From assembly GCA_034190875.2 (NCBI GenBank), contig CM067356.1:48833962-48897961 (forward strand): a DNA stretch of 64,000 nucleotides, in the 5' to 3' direction. The DNA comes from Urechis unicinctus. Its lineage: Eukaryota > Annelida > Polychaeta > Xenopneusta > Urechidae. Numbering within the stretch: position 1 is the stretch's first letter; every line of letters begins with the position of its first letter. Positions 48,435 to 60,868 of the stretch are shown piece after piece. The notes beneath the pieces are model-generated. The model made no database searches. It saw only the letters and a list, made by a program, of their open reading frames with translations, and was not told where the DNA came from. The position numbers and the translations under genes are program-made.

Positions 48435-50427
48435 TTTCAATCGTTCAGTGTCCGCACATCCGATTCTGAGCAGGCTTTTGTTGTCCTAACATTATAACCA
48501 CTTCTTAACATAAACCATCTCCACGAGGAACGTTATCCAGCAAGGCGGCGGCGATAAACGCTGTCATATATCATTGTTTATATGTTTACCAATAAGCACG
48601 ACTCATACGGCAAGACTGAGTGAAGCAACTGTTATGTATCACCGCACCTGGCGTCAACATTGATCAAATTCGAGAACATGCTGTTTTTGCTAGATGCATG
48701 ATCGTTGTACTCGCTTTAGGAGCCTTGTAAAGTCATATCGGCGTTTAACATATTGCACACCGCGTCGGGGAATGCTTCGTTTCAATAAAAAGGAATGATA
48801 TAAACATATATTCATATTGCCCTGAGCAGACATACTATTTCATCATAACGTCCTGTAAGGGCTAATATTCACAAAGGTTAACACATTGTTTATCTCATTG
48901 ACTTCTTGCAAATCATCATAGCGTTTATTTTCCTTGTTGTGATTATCATTTTTCATTTATTCAGAAATTATTCATTGATTTCTACAGAATTGGAACATTG
49001 AGTACGTCAGTGTACGTACATTCGCTCCCAGCGTTATTCATAGCAGACATGGGACGTATATCGCATAGGATTAAAAAGTTAATATAAATTCGGGACTGAT
49101 CCCGTGTTTTGATAATAATTTATAAAGCTCTTTTATTTTGTCTTAGATATTCAAGAATGACATAATTTACATCCTATGTCTTTTTCCTTTTTGCTTCTTT
49201 ATTCCATATACCTCTCGTGACTTTGCGCTTCTACCGTAAACAGCCTCAGCTATAGAACCATAATGAGTCCGAGGAGGTCACTATATGTGGCTTGACTTGG
49301 AACCTCAATTATCTATGATTTCAATTCGTTTAATTGCCTGTGTTTCCAAACATATTATCTTTCATCATCATTTCAATAAGATATTGAGGAGTATATACGG
49401 TGTGGTTCTAAACCACTTCCCAAGTTACCCACACCCCACCCTCCACCCCACAATTCAGCAAGCTCATACTGTAAAATGTAATGTTTCTGATGAATTGTCT
49501 TTCCGAGATCTCTAGGTTTTCCACATTGGATATCTCTTGTGGTTATAATGTTGGAATGATCTATTAAAGGAGTGTAGACCAAAAGGGACAACATGCCCTA
49601 CTAAAACATTTGATCATCTATGGTAACACTCTGACTATTAGGTCAGCTACCGGATGCCTGATGTCGAGCTTAGTTTTGTCGACTTTGAAGACGTGATGAA
49701 TTGAAGACACAAACGACGTTGTAGGGCCGAAAAGGATGAAATCTATTTTTATTCTTCTTAATACGGGATAACTTCTTTATTTAATAAACGTAGCCGAAAA
49801 GGATGATATTTAAATATGGTCGGTGCTCTCTCTCGTTAGCGTGTGTTCCCTCCCTTTTATATCCTGTTACTTTTTGGGGCTGAGCCCCATCGGCGAGTGC
49901 TATTGGCTGAGAGGCTTCTAGCAGGATCACCAATGAGGTCGCCCCTTAATGAGGTAGTTAAGTCGGGCTTAAGGAATAACTGACGGGTAACATGCTTTAA
50001 TGTAGAGAGGGTAAAATAAAGTAAAACTGTTTACGACACTGACGTCATCCATTGTTATCCCACATTGTTTAGATAGTTCAGTGAAATTAGCGTTAATCTT
50101 CAACTTATAGACACCCTCGTATAATGCTAAGTACTAACGTCCCGGGGTGGGGTAAGGGAAGAATGGCTCCCAACTAGAGACAGCGCGTGTTGACTGGTGC
50201 GCCAGAACCTGTCTGGCCAAGCGCTGTGTTTACCACAGAAAATCACAACAATATAAGCAGCATAACTGGCATAGCACACCTCTGACCTTGGACCTCTCAG
50301 AAAAAACAGCAGGAGTTGGCACACCGAATGAGCGAACGTTAGTAACTCCAGGTCGGACAGTGATCGCATAGCGCTTGGTGAAAAAGTGCATGTGCACTCA
50401 AGCAAATATGGGGTGGAGATTGCTATG
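48435..50427. other. Intergenic, no gene recognised
   Basis: Upstream flank of the NTF2-like gene, then AT-rich DNA. At about 49.7-50.0 kb, GCCGAAAAGGATGA is duplicated 78 bases apart, and the palindrome GGGGCTGAGCCCC follows. This could be the remnant of a long terminal repeat or similar element, but no ends were found. Confidence 0.45.
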
Positions 50428-51495
50428 CAGGGGCGTAGCTTCCTATAGGCCTTGGCCTACACATTTCCCCAGAAAGTCGAAAAAATAAAAATGCCAAAAT
50501 TGCAATAAGAATCGGAGGGGGAGGGGGTAGGGGTAATGGAACACCAGAAACAATATTTGCCAAGAACAGACAGAGATTGATTTGTCGGAATCTACACGTA
50601 TGTAATGATTTATAGTAGCCCAAAAGACCAACGTCAGGTTCTATTTATCACCTTGTCGGTCCAACAGTAAAACCAAAATAATATTGTCGATGCATTCGAA
50701 CAACCCAGAACTCACCACTTCAGCTTCTGGTCCAATAAATGTTTGGTGAGTTGATTTTATTAGCTAAAACTAGGTAAAACAGCGGAACTCGTGATGATTC
50801 CGTTGAATTACGCAGGCTAGATAGCGTTGCGCGTCAGAACTAAGAGGGAGTGCATGCAGCACTACCCGTACTTAGTTCGAAAGAGCTAGTTTGTTGTCTT
50901 TATACCCCAAGGAAGAGTGCGAACGACTAGAGCCCGCATATTGTAAAGTTCCGTCTTTTAAACATTTCAAAGGATGCTTGGTGGGCGCCTTTTTCTTTGA
51001 AATGTAAACAGACCAAAAAGCCTGACAGAGGTCATCATGACCGAAAACATTCCCAAGTATCCGTATATCGGATGTAGACAAAGACACCAAACAAAAGTTG
51101 TTAAATGGAACCTGGCTATCATGTCTTCAGTCCTCATTTCCAACACGGTCAGTCTTTTTCTAAGTTTCAAATTGTATTAAATTGTGTGCTTATTACAATA
51201 ACTCATATGTATATTTTAGAGTGGATTTGTCCTGTCTTCAGATAGATTTTTCTTGCATACCAGATGGGGATATCTGCAGTTTTACCAGTGCTGGAAAATC
51301 TCATCTTACCCCCTCCCCCCACACCCCAATATGACTCGCGTGAATTACTTGTGACGTAACGTTATAAACAATGTGACATCACACTTCCCTAACGACAGCA
51401 TCTGAATAACTCTTGTTTTTATATCAAAATGCATAATTTCGATAAGTTTGTATTTAAATATCTATTTTAAAGTCCAAGACAGTGTTGCAAGAAGA

Positions 51496-51613
51496 AGTTT
51501 CTACCATGAGATACTTGGATCAGATGGAAATATCCGTCCTTTCGGGTAACTGCTTCCCGCCCTCACTCAGTGACGGATATTTCCATCTGAACCGCGTGCT
51601 CATGTAAGAAACT
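51496..51613. mobile_element. Foldback element nested in the hAT transposon
   Basis: AGTTTCTACCATGAG at the left pairs with CTCATGTAAGAAACT at the right; inside, CAGATGGAAATATCCGTC pairs with GACGGATATTTCCATCTG exactly. About 43 bases per arm, a few mismatches, and a loop of about 35 bases. Confidence 0.75.
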
Positions 51614-51755
51614 AATATGTAAACCAGTCAAGATAGATTTACTATGTTAACCAGTTTTTTTATGTAATCCTACATTTGTTTTCAAATGGCCGTGTTCAAA
51701 TTATTCTATTAATAACATATAATACACATAATGTCGTACTGAGACAATAGTGAAG

Positions 51756-51811
51756 GGGATCACTGCTCGCCTCGCATCCGGGCATACCGGGTTCGATTCC
51801 CCGTCCGGCTG
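51756..51811 (+). other. tRNA-like 3' half with a B box
   Basis: GGTTCGATTCC at 51,790-51,800 is a perfect pol III B box, framed by a T-stem (CCGGG with CCCCG). The upstream part CGCCTCGCATCCGGG resembles an anticodon-arm region, but there is no A box or complete acceptor stem. It is a fragment of a tRNA-derived element, not a working tRNA gene. Confidence 0.5.
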
Positions 51812-51886
51812 ATTTTTATTTAAATTCTATGTCTTGTAACAATTTTATTTTAAATACTATTATTTATTATTGTAGTTTTCTTTTCC

Positions 51887-52261
51887 ATGGCATTTGGAAC
51901 AAGTAGTAAGCTGCGAAAACTCAGCGGAAAATGGTTTATGGAAACACCATGGTTGAGGTACTCCATGACAAAGGATGCCGTCTTTTGTGTGAACTGCTGT
52001 TTGTTCGGAGTCATAGACGGACGAGAGAAAACCTTTACAGCCGGCACATGGGATTGGAAGAATATTTCCATGCTAATAAAACGTCATGGTGTTGAAAAAT
52101 CCCAAGACACCCTTCAGCAGACGTGCAAGGACTTGCATCCTTGCATTTGTGCCATCATCGGGGTACTTTTGACCATGTCACAAACGTCGGTCACATGTGA
52201 AAGGTCATTTAGTGGAATGAAACGCATAAAAAATCTATTTGCGAACAACAATGACGTCTGA
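51887..52261 (+). pseudogene. Internally deleted hAT transposase
   Basis: A 124-residue frame joins the two ends of a hAT transposase of the TTF-finger group. The N-terminal half has the TTF-type zinc finger pattern (W-L-R-Y-S, KDAVFCVNCCLFG). The C-terminal half has the hAT dimerisation motif (VLLTMSQTSVTCERSFSGMK, then RIKNLF). The RNase H-like catalytic core, several hundred residues in full-length relatives, is missing at about the HGVEK-to-HPCIC junction. The frame is open across the join, so a small DNA-binding or dimerising protein is conceivable, but decay is likelier. Confidence 0.7.
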
Positions 52262-53131
52262 AAGGCTGTCGTAGTTAGCCTTGATCCATGTACACAAGGA
52301 CATGAACATCGAAGTTGAATAAGTGATTAACGTGTTTACCTCAGAGAAATGCAGAAAACTAGACTTTTTCTAAATTGACGTTGGATTAATGTTATTTTGA
52401 CATTGACTTGAAACGCATTCAGATGTTGAAAGTTGATGTTTCTAGTTTTTCCTTTTGTCTTTTATTTGCAATAATCACTGATATTTTTATGGATTTCAAA
52501 AACATTTATAAGGTATACAAACTACTCGAGGGTCAAAGCATATTGTTTAACATAACGGCATAGCATATATTTAATTCAACAATATAATTATTTAATACAG
52601 AAAACAAACCTCAAGTGGAAAATAGCCAGAAAATAGTGGATCACTTAACAATATAAAATCAATGTTCAGTTGCTGTCAAATTTATTCCAGTCATGAGACC
52701 TAAATCTAAGTAAAATGTCATGATATATATGGTCTATGAAACATTCTTATTTGTACCAAATATACGCCAAAACGCACCTCTGACATTCTAGGGTCAAAAT
52801 TTGTTATGGGGGAGCATGCCCCCAGACCTCCCTACAATTCGGCCTACACATTTATTCCATCCAAGCTACGCCCCTGCCATGCACATTGTCTGAACCGAAA
52901 TCTGCCGTGGACCTCACTGAGAAAACAGCACCACTACTATGGGCAACTATTTGCAAAACTCGGCATAAGAAATATACAATTAGAGATAAGCTACCCTAGC
53001 AAGTACCACGTCCTTTACCACGGATGGCCGACACCTATTGACTTAGTGTCCAACGGTATGTCCCGAGGAGCTAAACAAGGTACTAGCTTAGATACTGGAT
53101 AAGAAATTAACTGGGGTCATTAAACTACCAT

Positions 53132-53560
53132 GTGTGCCGTGTGGAAGTTCGTAACCTTGAACGCGTCCGTCCAGAATGCTCTTGCTTCTCCGAGAGGCCA
53201 CTGGACATCCAAATAAGCAATCGAACAGGCTCTCGTTTTGGCATAAATAACCCCATGGTCCGGCCGGCCCGGAGGTTAAGCGCCTACTATCAGGGGTATC
53301 TTGATCGGACGACCTCATTAAATTATGACGAAACTCAGCGAAGCCTATACAGTGAGTGTTGTGGCGAAATGTTTCCGAAAAACGTTCTGGAAGCCACCGC
53401 GATTTTCTTCAACCAAGTACAGCAGCTGTATGTCAAATGTAGTCAGATGCAACAGACCCATCTGTCGAGGAAGCAAAGTTTGCCCAAGTACGAAACCGCG
53501 GTATTGCCCGAGAGGACGACTTCCTTTGTGACCTGTGGGCAGATCAGAAAATTGATGTAG
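53132..53560 (+). pseudogene. Possible TFIIB/cyclin-fold-like remnant
   Basis: A 142-codon frame and its continuation in another frame (to about 53,630) have helices spaced like a cyclin or TFIIB core repeat, for example FPKNVLEATAIFFNQVQQLY. The continuation contains RGIAREDDFLCDLWADQKID before a stop. The change of frame near 53,480 and the stops indicate a broken gene. The family call is weak. Confidence 0.25.
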
Positions 53561-54112
53561 ATATCAACCAGGTTTTTATGAGATACTCTAATCCCCACCA
53601 CCATGGCCCATCTCATATCTGAGGAGAGTACCACGTATCTATCCTCGCGTGCCAATTGCGGATCGTCACACGCTTGTGGAACTCCAGGCTGCCGAATTCG
53701 AAATTGTTCGTACTGCCTGGGAAAAAAAGATTGTGACGCGATCATTTCCCCGTAGTGCTGCAGTTTTAAGCCACATATGAGGTTTTATGGTGAGCTGGAT
53801 ACGACAAACTGCTTGACAAAATGGCCGAAAAACTGTGAGATCCGTAAAAACACCATCACACCACTACCCAATGTGCTGACCAGCGACCTTTTGCACTTTA
53901 AAAAAATTGTACGACAGCCATGGGTTGGTAAGCACCCCTGTTGTTGATCTAAAATTGCACAAACAAATGGGGGCCAAGCGAACGAATGTAACGTCGTATG
54001 CTATGAAAGCCTTATCTTTAATTGAAGTTCTCTATAAACCTTATAGCATACCTGCTATAGGTATGTGGTGGAATGTCGTGCAGTCATGAGCAATGCTCCT
54101 ACTGAGAAAAAA

Positions 54113-54471
54113 ACCCAGGAGAGCATAAATATTGCCTCATGTCGATTTTCTGTCACGTGTGCTGAGACAGAGCATACATAATCACGAGCTGTATGCTATA
54201 CACTTGACAAGAGTGATTTAGTCTGTGTATTGAGGTGGGGCGTTGTCATTCACATTGTCGAAGGCATAGATGCTGTAGCACCCCATTTTGTTCTGATGTC
54301 AGCAATGGTATAAACCAGAACGCAGATCTGATCATGTTTTTCAAACATGATGGTCAGTCGGTTCCCACAAGCGGCCCCAGCAACACCCAACACAGCGCAA
54401 TAGGAATGGCAACTATTGTAGACTGTACACCAAGGCCACCTGCGCCAAGGCACATACCGACAGCAACTTAA
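54113..54471 (-). pseudogene. Broken membrane-protein remnant
   Basis: On the minus strand, short hydrophobic pieces rich in Ala, Val and Gly (for example ALCWVLLGPLVG, and AVLGVAGAACG in another frame) are followed by FEKHDQICVLV. Frameshifts and stops separate them. A two-helix or hairpin membrane protein of the surrounding element is the best guess. Confidence 0.25.
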
Positions 54472-55043
54472 AGAGTGTCTACTCTGTCCACTAAGCTAAC
54501 TGCATGCCAACATTTCTTGTACATAGTAGAATATTTTTCTCGAGGCATTGCTTCTTGAGGCTTATTTCATTCAACCGATAGGAGTGCCCCTGACGGTGGA
54601 AGGCATGCCTTGGTAAGTGCTAGGCGCGGTAAATGTCTTCATGACTATATGATTTCAAGGATAAGTTCAATTAGCAGCGAAACTACTGACTGCCTGTAAA
54701 GCGTTTCCACGTATTCTGAAATTGACTTGGTCACCCAAGGCAAACTCGAGAAGTGTGCCAAATATTTTATTGCCTCTGGCTTGGTTATATAATAACTAAT
54801 CTTTGGGTCACGATTGATTACAATGGTCATACCTAGAAGGGCAGACTGGGCACTTCAACTAGTTGGCAACCCCATACGCTGAACTCAGCCCGGCGCTGGC
54901 ATAGGATATCCATGGTCAACACCACTGGTACTATCACCAAATGACCACTCGTGCGCTTTATAAGCCAATGTCTCTTTTTCTTCTTCCCTTATAGTAATAA
55001 GGAGCTTCAAAAATGTCTTTCAGGTTTTGTCTAGCATCAACAT

Positions 55044-55425
55044 AAGTGAATGAGTGAGTATAGTGTTTAACGGCACACCAACAACCATGTGTTATATGGC
55101 GCCTCAAAAGGTAAATAGACGAGTTTGACCTGAGTAAGCAACTGCCATCTAGGAGAAATGGGAAAAAAGACGGAGAACACGTGGATGACGATAAAAATGC
55201 AAACGAGTATCCTAGGGCAAGTCACCACTGGCCGATTGACTGGACAAGGCCATTCCAGCCTCTCGTCAAGGTGAAATCCGAGCCTAAGTGGTTTGTTGAA
55301 GATATGTCCCTCGCAAGGACCACTCTTTTCAAACACCTACATCCCATTGCCCACCAACACGAATCGCAACCAACGGCCAACAGGTTGCCCCCTATTAGTC
55401 GCCTCTTACGACATGCATAAAGGTT
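55044..55425 (+). mobile_element. Dispersed SINE-like repeat
   Basis: It begins near GAATGAGTGAGTATAGTGTT and ends with TTAGTCGCCTCTTACGACAT before GCATAAAGG. That opening (a TGAGTGAGT lead, then a poorly conserved body with ATATGGCGCC) and that closing are typical of an abundant repeat I know from abalone-type gastropods. It interrupts the decayed element and is therefore younger. Frames in it are not genes. Confidence 0.55.
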
Positions 55426-55738
55426 CATAGATAATTGTTTTTATTGAAAATACAAGAACAACAGCAACAGGAAGGACGTGGTTGACCGATAGACTGCTTT
55501 TATCATTCCGTAACTGAACCTTCAACTCATGCACCATTCCGCCAATAACACGTTTTAATGCAGGATTCGGGATGGTTGTGGTTATAATATCAACGAAAGA
55601 GCCACCCTCTTAGCCCACAACCACAAGAAGCATAATGGGTTCCATCTATCATGCTGTGCATGGTACTGACTTGATCGAGGTGGATGTAAAGCTTATGGAA
55701 GGTGCTAACGTTAATGGGTCCGTCGCCCGTGTAATTAC

Positions 55739-56620
55739 ATGAATAAGCCACTGGCTACCGAGACCCAACATTTTAAATTCTCCACCCGCGAGGCTCTTAG
55801 TCCCATTAAGAACTGTGAGGGCAATAATCCCAGCACAATCCTAGCCCTAGCACAGGGGTCCAAGGCAGACGAGGCCTATAACCCTTGCATTCTTGACCCG
55901 GCGTTGAGCGTCTTGATGACAGCGTTCGGGCAAATGTCTGGGCACTGCTTCGGGCACAGGCACAGACCCAGAGTCGCAAGCTGGGTACTGGCACTGCGTC
56001 GATGCCGCGAAGCAGTTATTTACCAACGTTGAAGACGCGATTTAAAGAGTTACCAGCTGCAATGAAGCGGTATCAGGACGTCCTGAAGTTTGCAGGGTCT
56101 AGGGTAGACTTTGTCTTTGACATGGGCCTCTACATGACGCCAAGCAACATCCTTCTCCAGGTAGGCCCTGAACACTGTGGAACTTCAACCTTTCATGCCT
56201 TGCAGCATCCTGCTGGTCTTTGAAGACCCAGACAAGGCTTCATTTGCCAGGAACCTGAAGATTACAAAGGTCGAGGTGACCATTGAGGGTGTCCCCAACC
56301 AGCTGAATGCTCTAAGAATGTGCGCCTGCCAGCAGTGGAATTAAGCGAAGAAGGCCTTTGTCGCAACAAGTAGACATGACCCAAGAGTGGCAATGACTGC
56401 AAAAGACTTGGCATTGGCGGACGTGTCCCCAGGAGAGTTCCTTACCAGCAGGTATGTCCTGTGGCTCGACCTGAGGATGAGTGACGACAAATAGCCCAAT
56501 GGCAGTTGGTGGCTCGTGGAGAACGCGTCTGAGGGCGTCACTATGCAGATCACAAAACAAGCCGAAGCCCAAGTACAACTCAGTCCTGAAGGACCTACGT
56601 CAGGAGACCCGCTGGGTCAT
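55739..56620 (+). pseudogene. Possible capsid-like protein remnant
   Basis: Plus-strand coding pieces run through several frames with stops between them: FKFSTREALSPIKN-like, KFAGSRVDFVFDMGLYMTPS, KITKVEVTIEGVPNQL and RYVLWLDLRMSDD. The alternation of hydrophobic strands with polar turns would suit a beta-rich protein such as a jelly-roll capsid. At least three frame changes or stops break it. The identification is a guess from texture and not from a motif. Confidence 0.25.
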
Positions 56621-57258
56621 GCTCTTTCCCACCAAGGACAGTGACTCGATTGAAGACACACTGTGTGAGGATAATGTATTCCCGACAAGGGAAGAACGAG
56701 CCACTACTTGCAGAGACCAAGCATGCAATACTGCAGCTGAAAACTGATCAATATTCCGCATGCCGTTGTTCGGGGGGAAGATGACAGCTTGCATACAAAC
56801 TGAAACTATCTTGCTCCTTACAACTGCTGTGGAAGCAGTTGCCGGGTTAGGCGTTATTTGCTTACCAATATATAAGACTTCGTCGGCGTTTGTTAGAAAA
56901 AGCATGACTGATTGCGAGCAAGATGGATCCTGATGGCATCATTCTCCAACACCTCGCAGAGCCTGATAAGGTCCCAGCTGACGAACCCAGCATTGTGGCA
57001 GCGGCTTTTGTTGATGTAACTGGCAAGAGATAGGCTGACTGCGGTCACAGCCGATGGTCAGGTTCGTCAGTACGGACAATTGACCAGGTTGAATCAAAGA
57101 CTAACGAAGAAATCACTAACCTGCATGTTGGATACGAGGCTCGGCTGGTTGCTAGCGTGACGCGCACTCTTGGTTAGGCTGTACTACAGCTGTACGCAGG
57201 TGTTGCTAGTATAATAAACGCCAAACACTGTCAATTTGGAAAAATATAGTAAGCAACA

Positions 57259-58110
57259 ATGTCAACGGAGACAACGAACCGACACATGTCAGTGGAGACG
57301 ACGAACCGACACATGTCAGCGGAGACAACGAACCGACACATGTCAGCAGAGACTACGAACCCACAGATGTCAGCAGAGACTACGAACCCACAGATGTCAG
57401 TGGAGACAACGAACCGACACATGTCAGCAGAGACTACGAACCCACAGATGTCAGTGGAGACAAAGAACCCACATATGTCAACGGGGACAACGAACCCACA
57501 GATGTCAGTGGAGACAAAGAACCCACATATGTCAACGGGGACAACGAATCCACAGATGTCAGTGGAGACAAAGAACCCACATATGTCAACGGGGACAACG
57601 AATCCACAGATGTCAGTGGTGACAAAGAACCCACATATGTCAACGGGGACAACGAATCCACAAATGTCAACGGGGACAACGAACCCACATATGTCAGGGG
57701 AGACAAAGAACCCACATATGTCAACGGGGACAACGAATCCACAGATGTCAGCGGGGACAACGAACCCACAGATGTCAGTGGAGACACAGAACCCACAGAT
57801 TTTAGCGGAGTCAACAATCCCACAGGTGTCAGCGGGGACAACGAACCCACAGATGTCAGTGGAGACACAGAACCCACAGATGTCAGCGGGGGCAACGAAC
57901 CCACAGGTGTCAGCGGGGACAACGAACCCACAGATGTCAGGGGAGACAATGAACCCATAGATGTCAACGGGGACAGCGAATCCACGGGTGTCAGCGGGGG
58001 CAACGAACCCACAGATGTCAGCGGGGACAACGAACCCATAGATGTCAGTGGAGACACAGAACCCACAGATTTCAGCGGAGTCAACAATCCTACAGATGTT
58101 AGCGGGGACA
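57259..58110. repeat. 27-bp minisatellite, about 31 copies, open in many frames
   Basis: The unit GTCAGCGGGGACAACGAACC plus CACAGAT is repeated for about 850 bases with point changes. Because 27 is a multiple of three and the unit lacks stops, long frames open on both strands (minus 304 and 247 codons; plus 233 and 128). A further plus frame, open from about 57,211 to 58,217 but without an early ATG, reads as acidic nine-residue repeats of the type GDNEPTDVS. In that frame several recurrent changes (GGG/GGA, AGC/AGT, CCC/CCG, CAC/CAT) are synonymous, so it is the best candidate if any is coding. Confidence 0.85.
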
Positions 58111-58169
58111 ACGATGTTTCCATGCAAATTGAACTGCTGCCCCACTTTTGCGATTGCACTCGAAGTAGG

Positions 58170-58537
58170 TCAGTCAACCGATTCCCCTACAGTGTCCGGG
58201 TAGGTGTTCTGCTGTAATAACTTAACTATGCCAACCGGTAGTCCCGGTTTGGTCGAGCAGGTAATTACGAGCTGGTCCTTCTCTTGCTCAGCCTTGACCT
58301 TGTGGCAGGTGGCAAATTCTTCTCGTTGTCGAGAGTTGCGTCCATATTGGTAGTCTTCCATGTGGAATAAACCGTAAGAGCGCCATCGACCCCAAACTCG
58401 TCCTTGGCGTTATCCAACATTTCCCACGGCTCGTTGGCCAGGTGGTCGACCTCTGGAAAATCATCCCTGACCTCGGAGTGGATTTCATCAGAACGCTCTC
58501 TCAACATGTCATGCTCCTTTTTGTCCATAAGCTCCAT
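58170..58537 (-). pseudogene. Broken coiled-coil protein remnant
   Basis: Minus-strand frame 58,537-58,265 is charged and helical (KKEHDMLRERSDEIHSEVRD, then ANEPWEMLDNAKDEFGVDG). Its apparent continuation (REEFATCHKVKAEQEKDQLV, then TKPGLPVGIVKLL) is in another frame ending at 58,170, so one frameshift lies near 58,330. It belongs to the surrounding decayed element; the function is unknown. Confidence 0.35.
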
Positions 58538-58716
58538 TCTGGAAATGCAGCCATAATTTCATTAAAGATACAAATCTCGGCCGGGCGCAGTTCGAGTGCT
58601 TGTAGTGATTACGGCAATACCCTTCCGAATACGCGCCCGATGTACCCTACACTGCTCGAAGGCGCAAGGTTTTTCACAGAGATTTACAAGCCCAACAAAG
58701 TGTCCCTGAATTGATT

Positions 58717-60868
<2,152 letters not shown>

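Larger units (their letters stand above)
50428..52876 (+). mobile_element. Non-autonomous hAT transposon
   Basis: The element is bounded by 14-base inverted ends, CAGGGGCGTAGCTT at the left and AAGCTACGCCCCTG at the right, the usual hAT type. Strict 8-base target duplications at those ends do not match (TTGCTATG and CCATGCAC). A pair shifted by two bases on the left and one on the right, GCTATGCA and GCCATGCA, agrees in seven of eight. Inside lie a severely shortened transposase, a foldback element and a tRNA-like fragment. It has lost its own catalytic core and would need a transposase in trans. Confidence 0.75.
53132..58716. mobile_element. Decayed multi-gene element, possibly virus-like
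   Basis: Several broken coding stretches on both strands lie between the hAT transposon and AT-rich intergenic DNA, with base composition unlike the host introns. They include a cyclin-fold-like piece, a membrane-protein piece, a capsid-like piece and a coiled-coil piece, each interrupted by stops or frameshifts. The combination suggests an old insertion of a polinton-like element or a double-stranded DNA virus relative. That is inference from faint resemblances; no polymerase, integrase, ATPase or terminal repeats were found, so a different kind of element remains possible. Confidence 0.35.

Noticed and set aside
51756..51811. Functional tRNA gene
   Set aside because: Only the T-arm and B box are intact; there is no A box, D-arm or paired acceptor stem.
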